Assembly (NCBI RefSeq): GCF_017104965.1
Contig: NZ_JAAGPR010000032.1
Coordinates: 32,845 to 96,844, forward strand
Direction of reading: 5' to 3'
DNA length: 64,000 nt
DNA from: Paraburkholderia sp. Ac-20340
GTDB taxonomy: Bacteria > Pseudomonadota > Gammaproteobacteria > Burkholderiales > Burkholderiaceae
In this document: positions 17,099-26,390 of the stretch, one piece after another
How positions within the stretch are numbered: position 1 is the stretch's first letter
Layout: each line of letters starts with the position of its first letter
Notes under the pieces: model-generated
What the model was told of the DNA's origin: nothing
What the model saw: only the letters and a program-made list of their open reading frames with translations
The model's database searches: none
Program-made: the position numbers and the translations under genes

Positions 17099-18073
17099 AT
17101 GGACCGCTTCCAGCCCGCAATCCCAGCCGATGCCTTCGCTGGTCTTTCGCCGACGTCCATCGCATGGCTCGACGAAGACACGACACGCACGACGGGAATC
17201 GATTCGCACGCGCACATCTTTGTGCAAGGTCTTCCGCTCGCTGCACAGCGCCGTCACGCACCCGACTACGACGCGACGCTCGATCAATACATCACGCAAC
17301 TCGCAGCGCACGGTATGTCGCACGGCGTACTGGTGCAGCCGAGCTTTCTCGGAACCGATAATTCGTTCCTCAGTGCGGTGTGCGCGCGCTTTGCTAGTCG
17401 CTTTCGCGGTGTGGCCGTTGTCGAGCCGGATATCGCGGACGCCGATCTCGAAGCGCTTGACGCCGCGAACATTGTCGGTGCGCGTCTGAATCTGATCGGG
17501 TTGCCGTTGCCGGACTTCCGGGAACGCCGATGGTCCTTTCTCCTCTCGCGCTTGAACGCTCTGCGCTGGCATGTCGAAGTACAGGCGAATTCCGCCGAGC
17601 TGCCATTGGTTCTTGATCCGCTGCTCAAGCACGGATGCACGGTGGTCGTCGATCATTTCGGACGACCAGACGCACGCCACGGCGCGAATGACTCAGGCTT
17701 TCGATATCTGAAATCCAGCGCATCCTGTGGAAAGGTGTGGGTCAAGCTTTCTGCGGCATATCGGAGCGCCGGGAACTCGGGCGGCACGGAAAGTGGCGGT
17801 GCTCTCTGCTCCGCGTTGCTCGAATCATTCGGACCTGAACGGCTTGTATGGGGCAGCGATTGGCCTCACACGCAGCATCGTCACGTGATCGACTATGAAG
17901 GGACAGTGAAAGCACTGGAACAGTGGATTCCAGACGAGACAGTGAGAGCCAAAGTACTGACGACGTCCGCCACAGAACTGTTCCGTTTCTTCTCTACCAG
18001 CAGCTCCATGCATTGCAACAGAGGCGCGGGGACGGTACCAATCGCACAAAATGATGCCCGATCATTGTCTTGA
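17099..18073 (+). CDS. Amidohydrolase-family hydrolase (2-pyrone-4,6-dicarboxylate lactonase-like)
   Basis: A 324-residue TIM-barrel metal hydrolase of the Amidohydro_2 type. Metal-ligand motifs visible are GIDSHAHIF near residue 38, VVDHFGRPDA in the middle and LVWGSDWPHTQH near the end, where Asp binds the active-site metal. This layout matches PDC lactonase/LigI-like enzymes, which open lactones made during aromatic ring breakdown. Linked to the MFS transporter just upstream. The exact substrate is unproven. Confidence 0.84.
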   Translation: MDRFQPAIPADAFAGLSPTSIAWLDEDTTRTTGIDSHAHIFVQGLPLAAQRRHAPDYDATLDQYITQLAAHGMSHGVLVQPSFLGTDNSFLSAVCARFASRFRGVAVVEPDIADADLEALDAANIVGARLNLIGLPLPDFRERRWSFLLSRLNALRWHVEVQANSAELPLVLDPLLKHGCTVVVDHFGRPDARHGANDSGFRYLKSSASCGKVWVKLSAAYRSAGNSGGTESGGALCSALLESFGPERLVWGSDWPHTQHRHVIDYEGTVKALEQWIPDETVRAKVLTTSATELFRFFSTSSSMHCNRGAGTVPIAQNDARSLS

Positions 18074-18566
18074 CCGCATGATCCTGGTTTCTCTCTAGTC
18101 CGTCCTATGTTGCTGCATGGCGATGCGACAAGTTGGTTCCTGAAGCGGGTTCCGGAAGATGTATGAAGCGATCTGGCTCTCGAAGCACTCGGAAAGACCA
18201 CGGCGTTGTCCGTCACTTCGTTGCTGATCTATCCAGGCGATCCCGCCTATCGCCAGGCAGACGGAGAAACCTTCGACGCGACACTCGACCTCAGGACCAT
18301 TCGAGCGATGAAGTCCGTATGGCTGCAGTTGATGACCTCTTCCAAAGCAGGCGTCGCGTTGAGCGGCAAGACTGCGCCGCATAGCTTTGCACGATATCGT
18401 GCAAGGGAGGCTCCCTGTCTTTCTGGCCTTGTTTGCGTAACCCAGCTCCTCGAGTCGGCGCGTTATCATTCGCTTCGAGCGCGCCTGCAACGGACGCTGC
18501 AATGCTTCCCTGCATTCGCCGTTTTGCATGTAGGGGCTAACCGAACTGACTCGAAGAGGTTGATAT
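18074..18566. other. Intergenic stretch with possible gene remnant
   Basis: About 490 bp without a convincing gene. On the plus strand one frame reads from an ATG at 18108 through a stop at 18164 and on to about 18380, with protein-like composition (DLALEALGKTTALSVTSLLIYPGD). I cannot assign it to a family. It may be a dead gene fragment. Nothing else recognisable is present. Confidence 0.35.
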
Positions 18567-18827
18567 ATGAGTGTGAAATGTCCGCAGCGCTATTCTGTCT
18601 GGGAAAACGACAAGGGCGTAAAGATCTTCATTGAGGAAGCCGACTACGTGGAGGACGAGGACGAGGACGAAGGTGAGGAACCGTTTTTCACCGTTAGCGT
18701 GGTCGCGTATGGCGATCGGGACGACATGAACGCGATGGGCGATCAAATGGACCCTGAAGAATGGGCAGACTTCATCGAAACAAACGGATTCCGACAAACC
18801 GGAATCGAGCCGCCCAGCTCCGATTGA
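18567..18827 (+). CDS. Small acidic hypothetical protein
   Basis: An 86-residue protein, not recognised. It has an Asp/Glu-rich run at about residues 28-37 (DEDEDEGEEP) and a negative overall charge, with no Cys motif, membrane segment or signal peptide. A gaagagg ribosome-binding site lies 9 bp before the ATG. Acidic small proteins of this size are often immunity proteins or inhibitors, but no toxin partner is adjacent, so no function is proposed. Confidence 0.55.
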   Translation: MSVKCPQRYSVWENDKGVKIFIEEADYVEDEDEDEGEEPFFTVSVVAYGDRDDMNAMGDQMDPEEWADFIETNGFRQTGIEPPSSD

Positions 18828-19057
18828 TGCGATCTTTTTGGAATGACACGGCATGGCGGCCTCTTCTATCTCCCCGGACGAATTGATTGATTGCCGCCGA
18901 ATGCACGTAGTGCGTCACGCTTAATCGGCGCGACTTCGTGCCGTGCCTCGCGCCGGTCCATTTTCCAGAATTGCTGCGCGGAACTGACACCTGCTACAAC
19001 CGCAGATGTCGCCGCAGCAGCCGACCGCGCCTTCCGTTCCATCAGCATATTGGCGCG

Positions 19058-19087
19058 CGGTGTCGGCCGGAATTTCGGCCGACACCG
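19058..19087. repeat. Strong 12-bp inverted repeat (hairpin)
   Basis: Arms CGGTGTCGGCCG (19058-19069) and CGGCCGACACCG (19076-19087) are perfect complements around GAATTT. It stands alone in a 400-bp gap (18828-19230) where I see no gene. There is no T tract on either strand, so it is either a factor-assisted terminator or a protein-binding site. Confidence 0.5.
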
Positions 19088-19230
19088 AATCGACAGGCAG
19101 TCTTGGCACTGGCTTTTCGCGGCGAAGGGGGAAATTACACGGCCATTAGGATAATCCTTAATTCTCACAACCAGCCTGCGGACGCAAACCCGGATTCCTT
19201 CAGCCCGCCATCGGATTGCTACCAGCAACT

Positions 19231-20112
19231 TCAGCTTTCAAGCGCCTCCGCGAGAAAATCGATCAACGCCGTCACGCGCCGGCCAGGCGATTCTGCGGGA
19301 TAGACGGCGTACAGATCGACGTGATCCGCTACAAAGTTATCGAGCACGGTTTCGAGCGTGCCTACGGCCAGCTCGGCGCGGATGTCCCAGCGGTTTTTGA
19401 TGATGACCCCCAGCCCTGCCACGGCCCACTCGCGCAATACTCCACCGTCGCTCGCCTGACGGTCGCCCGACACTTTCACGTTGTGCGGTTTGCCATCCAC
19501 GACGAATGGCCAGCTTGCCAATGGCGCGCCTGGGCGTGCAAGAATGAGGCAATTGTGTCCGCCAAGGTCGTCGGGCGTGACCGGCTTGGTGCGCTCTCGC
19601 CAATAAGCCGGCGACGCACACACGAGCCGCTCGCCGCGCACAAGAAGTCGGGCAAATAGGCCGGAATCCGCGAGCGGGCCATTGCGCAGCGCAAGGTCGA
19701 TATTTTCATCGATAAGATTGGCGGTACTGTCGCTCAACACCAGGCTCATATGAATCCCTGGGTGAAGCGCCTGGAACTGATCCAGCAGTGGGCGCAACTG
19801 GGTGCGACCGAAATCGTTCGTGGCGGTTACACGAATCGGCCCACTTAGCGGCCCCTCGTCGTTGAGTCCCGCAACGGCCGCATCCCATTGCGCAACGATG
19901 CGTCGCGCGGTTTCGAGCAACTGCAAACCTTCGTGCGTGAACACCAGGCGACGTGTCGAGCGCGTAATCAGCGTGGCCCCGAATTCTTCCTCCAATTGCT
20001 TGACCGCCAACGTGACCGATGACGGCGCGATGGCTCGCTGCCGGGCAACGGCAGAAAAATTTCCGACCTCCGCGACCTCGATCAGCATCCTCAATGCGTC
20101 GATCCTGTCCAT
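19231..20112 (-). CDS. LysR-family transcriptional regulator
   Basis: A 293-residue LysR protein of the CrgA/AaeR-like group. The HTH is at the N-terminus (EVGNFSAVARQRAIAPSSVTLAVKQLE), then a substrate-binding domain. It is divergent from the NAD(P)H oxidoreductase gene at 20228 with a 115-bp gap, a common pairing in which the regulator responds to quinones or other electrophiles. Confidence 0.9.
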   Translation of the reverse strand: MDRIDALRMLIEVAEVGNFSAVARQRAIAPSSVTLAVKQLEEEFGATLITRSTRRLVFTHEGLQLLETARRIVAQWDAAVAGLNDEGPLSGPIRVTATNDFGRTQLRPLLDQFQALHPGIHMSLVLSDSTANLIDENIDLALRNGPLADSGLFARLLVRGERLVCASPAYWRERTKPVTPDDLGGHNCLILARPGAPLASWPFVVDGKPHNVKVSGDRQASDGGVLREWAVAGLGVIIKNRWDIRAELAVGTLETVLDNFVADHVDLYAVYPAESPGRRVTALIDFLAEALES

Positions 20113-20227
20113 CTTTTGAATTACTCGTAAAGTGAATTGGATTCCGGCTGATTATCAGATGTCGGCCGGCTCAGTATAGTTGCGACAGCTTCCCCCCATT
20201 TTTCACGCTGTTTGCGCTCCCTTTTCC

Positions 20228-20857
20228 ATGAAAACGCTAGTCATCATTGCTCACCCCGACATCGAACATTCGCGCGGCAACAGGGCCCTGCGCGACGCCA
20301 TCGCGCACGATCCGAACGTGACCGTGCGCGAACTCTACAAGCTCTATCCCGACTTCAGGATTGACGCCGCGCTGGAGCAACAACTGATCCGCGAGCATGG
20401 CAACATCGTGCTCCAGTTTCCAATGTACTGGTACAACTGCCCGCCTCTTCTGAAGAAATGGCTCGATGATGTCATTAATGACACGTTGTTCGGCAGCGCG
20501 CCAGAAAAGTCGCTGGTTCTGAAGGGGCGCACGCTTCAGCTCGCCGTCACGATTGGCCGCGTCAGCGAGCGCTATTTCCCACCCACGCGTGATTACGTCT
20601 GGGCGGACGACGTGGCGCGCCCCTATCTCAAGCCCGAACTACTCGACCGTCACGGAACGGACATCGTCGAAGTCCTGCTAACGCCATTCGAGCAGACCGC
20701 ACACCTCGCGGGCATGGAATATGGCCACCCGTTCGTTACGTATAACGTGGGACCACTCGCGCGGATGGGGTCGATCAACGATCAGGACATGCTCGCACGT
20801 GCACAGGAATACCTGCAACTATTGCAACGCCTTGATCCGGTCACACAGGAAGCCTGA
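20228..20857 (+). CDS. NAD(P)H-dependent oxidoreductase, flavodoxin-like fold
   Basis: A 209-residue flavoprotein of the Flavodoxin_2 family (MdaB/KefF-like). The N-terminal strand and loop MKTLVIIAHPD binds FMN/FAD phosphate, and FPMYWYNCPPLLKKWLDDV is the conserved flavin/quinone-site segment. The ATG at 20228 was chosen because it gives the family's usual N-terminus; an earlier in-frame start at 20180 would add unlike residues. Probably reduces quinones or similar electrophiles by two electrons under control of the divergent LysR. Confidence 0.88.
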   Translation: MKTLVIIAHPDIEHSRGNRALRDAIAHDPNVTVRELYKLYPDFRIDAALEQQLIREHGNIVLQFPMYWYNCPPLLKKWLDDVINDTLFGSAPEKSLVLKGRTLQLAVTIGRVSERYFPPTRDYVWADDVARPYLKPELLDRHGTDIVEVLLTPFEQTAHLAGMEYGHPFVTYNVGPLARMGSINDQDMLARAQEYLQLLQRLDPVTQEA

Positions 20858-21041
20858 TCGTTCGTCACATTTGAAAGAGCACGGCTTATCGTCAAGATGC
20901 CACCATTTTTCACAGTAATCCTTATCGATTGCCTTTAGCACCCAATTCTGAAAATGTCATTTTCCGAATACCCCATCGATAGGTCCCCCCTCGACGTTTA
21001 GTCTGGCAACCAAGGTCCCTTCCAAACACAGGAATGCTTGA

Positions 21042-21995
21042 ATGACAACGCGCGTTCCCTTCAAGGTCGCGGTGCTCGACGACTATCAGCAGGTCAGCCA
21101 TAGCATGGCCGACTGGTCCCCGCTCAAGGGTTACGTCGACATCACGGTATTCGACGATCATCTTGCAGACCCGGATGCAGTAGCCGCCCGCCTGTTCCCC
21201 TTTGACGTCGTCTGCGTGATGCGTGAACGCACACCATTACCGCGTCACATCCTCGCCCGTCTACCCAATCTGAAACTGATCGTCTCAACGGGCGCGGGCA
21301 ACGCCTCGATTGATGAAGCTGCGGCGGCAGCGTTCGGCATCGAGGTCTGCCATACGCGTTACTGGTCCACGCCGACGATCGAATTCACGTGGGCCCTGAT
21401 TCTTTCCATGGCCCGCAATCTTCCACGCGAACATCAATCGCTGCGCGATGGCGGCTGGCAGGTTTCGGTCGGCGATGAAATTGCCGGCAAGACACTCGGA
21501 CTGCTTGGACTTGGCCGCGTAGGCTCCGCCGTTGCCCGGATCGGCCAGGCATTTGGCATGAACGTGATGGCCTGGAGCCAGAATCTGACCGTGCAAACCG
21601 CAGCGGAACACGATGTGAAGTATGTGACGAGAGACGCACTGTTCGAGCACTCGGACTTTCTCTCGATCCATGTGCGCCTGAGCCCTCGCACACAACATCT
21701 CGTCGGGGTGCCGGAACTGGCGCGGATGAAATCGACAAGTCGGCTGATCAACACGTCTCGCGGCCCCATCGTCGATGCCACCGCGCTGGTCCATGCGCTC
21801 GAATCGGGCGCCATCGCCGGCGCCGCGCTGGATGTCTACGATATCGAGCCACCGCCCGCACAACATCCGTTGCGCACGCTGCCAAATGTACTCGCGACGC
21901 CACACATCGGCTACGTATCGAACGAACTGTACCGGACGTTCTATAGCGATACCGTACAACACATCGGGAACTGGCTCGAACGCAGTCGACCGTGA
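21042..21995 (+). CDS. D-2-hydroxyacid dehydrogenase
   Basis: A 317-residue NAD(P)-dependent dehydrogenase. LGLLGLGRVGSAVARIG is the nucleotide-binding motif, RLINTSRGPIVDATAL the conserved arginine segment, and TPHIGYVSNE holds the catalytic His. It differs clearly from the dehydrogenase at 7295-8299. It starts a three-gene plus-strand unit with a cupin and an alpha/beta hydrolase, 70 bp apart, so it probably acts on an intermediate of the same pathway. Confidence 0.87.
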   Translation: MTTRVPFKVAVLDDYQQVSHSMADWSPLKGYVDITVFDDHLADPDAVAARLFPFDVVCVMRERTPLPRHILARLPNLKLIVSTGAGNASIDEAAAAAFGIEVCHTRYWSTPTIEFTWALILSMARNLPREHQSLRDGGWQVSVGDEIAGKTLGLLGLGRVGSAVARIGQAFGMNVMAWSQNLTVQTAAEHDVKYVTRDALFEHSDFLSIHVRLSPRTQHLVGVPELARMKSTSRLINTSRGPIVDATALVHALESGAIAGAALDVYDIEPPPAQHPLRTLPNVLATPHIGYVSNELYRTFYSDTVQHIGNWLERSRP

Positions 21996-22065
21996 ATTCA
22001 TGGGCAAACCTCGACGTCGCATCCAGGTCTGCGACGCCCGTTTAACGTTGAAGAAGGACTCAATC

Positions 22066-22608
22066 ATGACTGAAGCAAGCACCCGAAAGCCGGACGAACA
22101 GGCCATTGCCTATCAGCACGCGCAACCGGCCGACATGGTCGCCGACATCGTGCATCCCGGCGTGCTCGATACGTGGCTCGAAGACGATCACCTGTGGGTT
22201 CCCACGACGAAAACCGTTTCGTTCAAACCGCTGCTGTTGAGCGCCAGCCAGGGGTACTACGTCAACCTGCTGCGCGTGCGTCAGTCCGGCATTCTCTCGC
22301 GCCATTGCCATACGGGCCCGGTGCATGCCATGGTCCTGCGTGGACGCTGGTACTACCTAGAACACGACTGGGTCGCCGAGCAAGGCTCCTACGCTCATGA
22401 ACCCGCGGGCGAAACGCATACGCTCTACGTGCCCGAGGAAGTCGATGAAATGATTACGTGGTTCCATGTCACTGGCGGCTACACCTACGTCGATCCTCAA
22501 GGTGTCGCGCTGGGTTACGAAGATGTATTCACGAAGATCGATGCTGCCCGTAGGCACTACGAATCGATTGGTTTGGGTGCGGACTATGTCAAACGGTTCA
22601 TCCGCTGA
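22066..22608 (+). CDS. Cupin protein, 2,4'-dihydroxyacetophenone dioxygenase family
   Basis: A complete 180-residue small cupin. Likely metal ligands lie in the SRHCHTGPVHAMVLRG segment (first cupin motif, His residues and Glu/His) and in GETHTLYVP (second motif). The ATG at 22066 was chosen over a longer frame that runs back into the dehydrogenase gene. It is a close paralogue of the partial gene at the left edge (about 62 of 92 shared residues). Characterised relatives cleave a C-C bond of hydroxyacetophenones with O2 and Fe. Function here is by family only. Confidence 0.83.
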   Translation: MTEASTRKPDEQAIAYQHAQPADMVADIVHPGVLDTWLEDDHLWVPTTKTVSFKPLLLSASQGYYVNLLRVRQSGILSRHCHTGPVHAMVLRGRWYYLEHDWVAEQGSYAHEPAGETHTLYVPEEVDEMITWFHVTGGYTYVDPQGVALGYEDVFTKIDAARRHYESIGLGADYVKRFIR

Positions 22609-22652
22609 ATGATGCCGGCACCACCACAGTGCCCTGAACAGAGTTCTTGATC

Positions 22653-23465
22653 ATGCAAAGAAAGACTATAAACGTAGACGGCGTCGCCGCGAGCTATCTC
22701 ACTGCAGGCGATGCCGGCCCCGTCGTGCTGATGCTTCACGGCACGTACTGGAGCCGCGTATGGCAACCCGTTATCGACGATATGGCTGCTGCGGGCTTGC
22801 GCCCCATCGCCGTGGATCTGCCTGGATTCGGCCGCTCGGCGGGCGAACTGAGCGTCGCCGACGCCTCGATTCCCGCACTCGCGGACTGGGTGGTGCGCTT
22901 CGCCCACGCGCTCGGCATCAGCGGACCTGTCGGCGTGGCGGGACATGACATCGGTGGCGGTATCGCACAGCATCTGCTGGTTGACGGCAAGCTCGAGGTA
23001 AGCCGCCTCGCGCTCATGAACGCCGTCATGTTCGACTCGTGGCCGGTGCCCGGCGTCGCGCGTTTTCGCGATCCCGCAGTCGCCGCCGCCACGACGCCGG
23101 CTGACATCCTTGCGGCGCGACGCAAGTCGGTCATCACAGCGCTCGCGCGCCCCGCATCGGAAGCGGAGATCGTCGAATACCTGGATCCATGGACCGAACC
23201 GCGCGTCGCCCGTTCATGGCTGGCGTTGGCCGGCGCGGCATACAGCCACTTTACGATGGACCTGGTGCCCGCGCTGCGCACCTCCAGCGTGCCCAAACTG
23301 CTGATCTGGGGCGAAGACGACAGCTTCCAGCTCGTCGAGCATGCGCAGCGCTTCGTGAATGAAATGCCTCACAGCCGGCTCCTGCGGATTCCCGCCGCCG
23401 GTCACATCCCGACCGAGAACGACCCCAGGACGATTGCAAACGCGCTGGTCGACTCCTTCCGTTGA
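22653..23465 (+). CDS. Alpha/beta hydrolase
   Basis: A 270-residue alpha/beta-hydrolase fold protein. The oxyanion region is VVLMLHGTYWSRVW, a nucleophile-elbow position is VAGHDIGGGIAQHL, where an Asp replaces the usual Ser as in haloalkane dehalogenase and epoxide hydrolase types, and the late His is in PAAGHIPTENDP. The Asp nucleophile argues for an epoxide hydrolase/dehalogenase-like or C-C hydrolase role rather than an esterase. It follows the cupin gene by 44 bp and is probably the third step of that unit. Confidence 0.85.
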   Translation: MQRKTINVDGVAASYLTAGDAGPVVLMLHGTYWSRVWQPVIDDMAAAGLRPIAVDLPGFGRSAGELSVADASIPALADWVVRFAHALGISGPVGVAGHDIGGGIAQHLLVDGKLEVSRLALMNAVMFDSWPVPGVARFRDPAVAAATTPADILAARRKSVITALARPASEAEIVEYLDPWTEPRVARSWLALAGAAYSHFTMDLVPALRTSSVPKLLIWGEDDSFQLVEHAQRFVNEMPHSRLLRIPAAGHIPTENDPRTIANALVDSFR

Positions 23466-23515
23466 GCACGAACAGGCCGCTCCGGAATTGGGGCGGCCGC
23501 CGCCCTGCCCGCGGT

Positions 23516-24793
23516 TCACCGCACGTCGCGCTTTGCCGTGGCGCCGCTCTCTGCGCGCTCATTTTGCTCGATGATTTTCACGATTTCAGCGTCGGCCTGC
23601 GCGCCAACCCTGGCGAAGACATCCGTCTGATAGTTCGTGTTCACCGCGGCTCCCAACTGCGTGCCCGAGTCGTCATGAGCGTCCACTTCGACCTGCATGG
23701 AAAGGCCGATACGCAGCGGATGCGCTTCGAGTTCGCGCGGATCGAGTTGCACACGCACCGGCAGGCGCTGCACGATCTTGATCCAGTTCCCGGTGGCGTT
23801 CTGCGCGGGCAACACTGAGAATGCACTGCCCGTCCCCGCTGAAAAGCCCAGCACGTGGCCGTGATACTTCACACTGGAACCGTAGACATCAGCGCTCAGC
23901 GTAACGGGCTGCCCCACACGCATATGACGCAACTGAACCTCCTTGAAGTTCGCATCGACCCACACGCCGTCGAGCGGTACGATAGCCATGAGCGGCGTGC
24001 CCGCTGCAACGCGCTGGCCGACCTGCACAGAGCGGCGCGCGACGTAGCCCGTGACCGGCGCTGGCAAGGTGTCGCGCGCATAGGCGAGGTACGCGTCGCG
24101 TACTTTCGCTGCTGCGGCCTGCACATCGGGATGCTGTTCGATTGTGGTGCGATCCGTGAGCGCGCGATTGGCCGCTTCCTGTTGACGCGCCGCATCCAGC
24201 GCGGCCTGCGCGCCATGGACCGCGTCACGGGCGTGCGCGATATCCTCGTCCGATACGGCTCCGGTGCCTGCAACCGCCTGGCGGCGCTTGAGGTCGTCGA
24301 CGGCGCGCGCAAGATCGGACTCGCGCTGCGCGACCGTCGCCGCATAAAAGTCGTTGTTGGCATAGAGGCCGCTCACCTGGCGCACCGTCTTGCCGAGCGT
24401 GGCCTGCGCGTTCTGCAGCGCGATGGCCGCGTCGGCGGGATCGAGCTTCACCACCGGGTCACCGGTCTTCACGATCTGTGTGTCGTCGGCGTTGACGGCA
24501 ACCACGGTGCCCGTTACCAGCGGCGTGATCTGGACGAGATTCCCGCTCACGTAGGCGTCATCAGTCGACTCGTAAAAGCGCCCAACGCTGTAGTAGTAAG
24601 CGCTCCACGCCGCGCCGGCGGCGACCACCGCGCCCACCAGCAATGCAAGCAGGCGCTTGCGCGTTGACCGGTTCGCGCCAGCCGGCGGCACCTCGTTGTC
24701 CAGCGCAACTGGCGCACCGGTTGCTTTAACTTGCTCTGCCTGCACGGCCCCGGTGTTCGTCGACGTGCGCTCTGCCTGGATGGTATCGATCAT
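23516..24793 (-). CDS. emrA: HlyD/EmrA-type periplasmic adaptor
   Basis: A 425-residue membrane-fusion protein. One TM anchor at about residues 48-68 (LLALLVGAVVAAGAAW), followed by the YYESTDDAYV-like segment typical of EmrA, a biotinyl-lipoyl domain, a coiled-coil hairpin rich in Ala/Arg/Gln and the barrel domain (PLDGVWVDANFKEVQLRHM). It links the DHA2 pump at 26911-28467 to the outer-membrane channel at 24832-26322. Last gene of the operon, 38 bp after nodT. Confidence 0.9.
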   Translation of the reverse strand: MIDTIQAERTSTNTGAVQAEQVKATGAPVALDNEVPPAGANRSTRKRLLALLVGAVVAAGAAWSAYYYSVGRFYESTDDAYVSGNLVQITPLVTGTVVAVNADDTQIVKTGDPVVKLDPADAAIALQNAQATLGKTVRQVSGLYANNDFYAATVAQRESDLARAVDDLKRRQAVAGTGAVSDEDIAHARDAVHGAQAALDAARQQEAANRALTDRTTIEQHPDVQAAAAKVRDAYLAYARDTLPAPVTGYVARRSVQVGQRVAAGTPLMAIVPLDGVWVDANFKEVQLRHMRVGQPVTLSADVYGSSVKYHGHVLGFSAGTGSAFSVLPAQNATGNWIKIVQRLPVRVQLDPRELEAHPLRIGLSMQVEVDAHDDSGTQLGAAVNTNYQTDVFARVGAQADAEIVKIIEQNERAESGATAKRDVR

Positions 24794-24831
24794 TTCCGTA
24801 CTCCTAAGTGTGACTGGATCAATCGTGCCGC

Positions 24832-26322
24832 TTAGCGCGCAGCAACGACAGGATTCGATTGCAGGGTTGCGTCATTCGACGTATCCACATAACCGCCGCC
24901 CAGCGAGGCCGCCAGCGCGATCTGCGCGTCGCGGCGGCCCATCTGCAGGTTGGCCACTGTGTCGTCCGCATCGAGCACATTCATGTCGGCGTTGAGCACG
25001 GTGAGCTGGTTCGTCAGGCCCGCCTGGTACTGTTTGAGCGCAAGTCCATCGGCTTGCCGCGCGGCCTGTTGTGCGGTCTGTGCGTCGACTAGCTGTGCAT
25101 CGCTCGAACGGATCTGCGCCATCTGCGTCGCCACCTGACTCAGCGCCGAAACCAGCGTCTGGTCATAGCCCGCCACGGCAGCGTCGAATTCGGCATAGCG
25201 GCCCTTCAACTGCGCGCGCAGCGCTCCACCGTCCAGGATAGGCAGATGGACCGCCGGGCCGGCAGAAGCCGTACGACTCGCCGCCGTAAGCAGGCGCCCA
25301 AAGCCGAATGCGTCCAGACCGATGGCGGCGCTCAGGTTGATGTCCGGATAGAACTCTGCTTTCGCTTCCTTTACTTCATGCGTAAGCGCATCGACGCGCC
25401 AGCGCGCGGCGACGATGTCGGGGCGGCGGCTCACCAGATCGGCCGGCAGGTTATCCGGCAAGCGCACTTCGTCGCCCGCACCCAGTGCGGGCCGCCCGAT
25501 CGCCAGCCCGCGGTCCGGACCTTCACCCATCAGCGCCGCCAGTTGATAGCGTGTGACGACAATGCTGCCTTCGAGCGCCGCAAGCCGCGCTTTTCTCGTC
25601 GCGAGATTCGCCTGTGCGGTCTTGCGTTCGACCTCGGTATCGAGGCCCGTCGCGATGCGCCCCGCAGTAATGCTGTCGATCTGCTCGCGCCGCGCGACTT
25701 CCTGTTGCGCGATATCACGCAGCGCATATTGCAGCGCAAGCTGGTTATACGTGCGGGCGATCGATTCGCTCAACGTGATACGCACCATCTCGGCGTCCGC
25801 GCGGCTCGCCTGGGTCTGCGATACCGCCGCCTTGAGCGCTTCGCGGTTCTTGCCCCACAGATCGAGATCGTAAGAGGCCGAGAGCAGCCCCTTGCTCTCG
25901 GTCTGCCACGAACCGGCGTATGGTGGCGGCACCAGCGCCGTGCCGCTGTACTGCTGGCGCGTGAGCGAGTAGCTCGCATCCACTTGCGGCAACGTGCTTG
26001 CCTTTGCCGTTTCGCTGTAGGCCTCGGCGGCCGCGACACGGGCGCGTGCCTGGTCGATCGTCGGGCTGTTCTTGAGCGCCTCGGCAATGAGTGCCTTCAG
26101 CTGCGCGTCGCCAAACTGGTCGGTCCAATCCGCCGACGGCCAGCGGCCACTCGCAGCGGGCAGGCTCTGCTGCGTCTCGTACTGCTGTGGTGTCGCGAGT
26201 TGCCGGTCATCGTGAATGCCGGCGTAGTTGGCACAGGCGGAAACGACGGCGGCACAGAGAACCGATAGCGTGAGCTTGATCGCGCGGATCCCGTGGTTCG
26301 ACATGGAATTCTGCTTTTTCAT
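24832..26322 (-). CDS. Outer-membrane efflux lipoprotein, NodT family
   Basis: An outer-membrane factor of about 496 residues. A lipobox (AVVSAC, lipidated Cys about residue 30) follows the signal segment, and two OEP repeats cover the rest, with WWxxF-like and LDLWGKNREALKAA, SRRPDIVAARWRVDA motifs characteristic of NodT/OprM-like channels. ATG at 26322 is preferred; 26304 is the alternative. A copy of the operon's inverted repeat (26323-26340) abuts this start, overlapping the ribosome-binding region. Confidence 0.9.
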   Translation of the reverse strand: MKKQNSMSNHGIRAIKLTLSVLCAAVVSACANYAGIHDDRQLATPQQYETQQSLPAASGRWPSADWTDQFGDAQLKALIAEALKNSPTIDQARARVAAAEAYSETAKASTLPQVDASYSLTRQQYSGTALVPPPYAGSWQTESKGLLSASYDLDLWGKNREALKAAVSQTQASRADAEMVRITLSESIARTYNQLALQYALRDIAQQEVARREQIDSITAGRIATGLDTEVERKTAQANLATRKARLAALEGSIVVTRYQLAALMGEGPDRGLAIGRPALGAGDEVRLPDNLPADLVSRRPDIVAARWRVDALTHEVKEAKAEFYPDINLSAAIGLDAFGFGRLLTAASRTASAGPAVHLPILDGGALRAQLKGRYAEFDAAVAGYDQTLVSALSQVATQMAQIRSSDAQLVDAQTAQQAARQADGLALKQYQAGLTNQLTVLNADMNVLDADDTVANLQMGRRDAQIALAASLGGGYVDTSNDATLQSNPVVAAR

Positions 26323-26340
26323 TTTCTGACTCGTCAGATA
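26323..26340. promoter_or_regulatory. Candidate MarR operator, nodT copy
   Basis: TTTCTGA-N4-TCAGATA immediately upstream of the nodT start. It matches the perfect site before emrB (28501-28518) in 13 of 14 arm bases with the same four-base spacer. Confidence 0.6.
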
Positions 26341-26390
26341 TTTAATCAAAAAAAAGCGAGATCCGTGTCCCGCCGTCGATACGTCAACGA

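Noticed and set aside
18866..19228. A 120-residue minus-strand frame in the gap before the LysR gene
   Set aside because: It spans the inverted repeat, has no ribosome-binding site and no family likeness.
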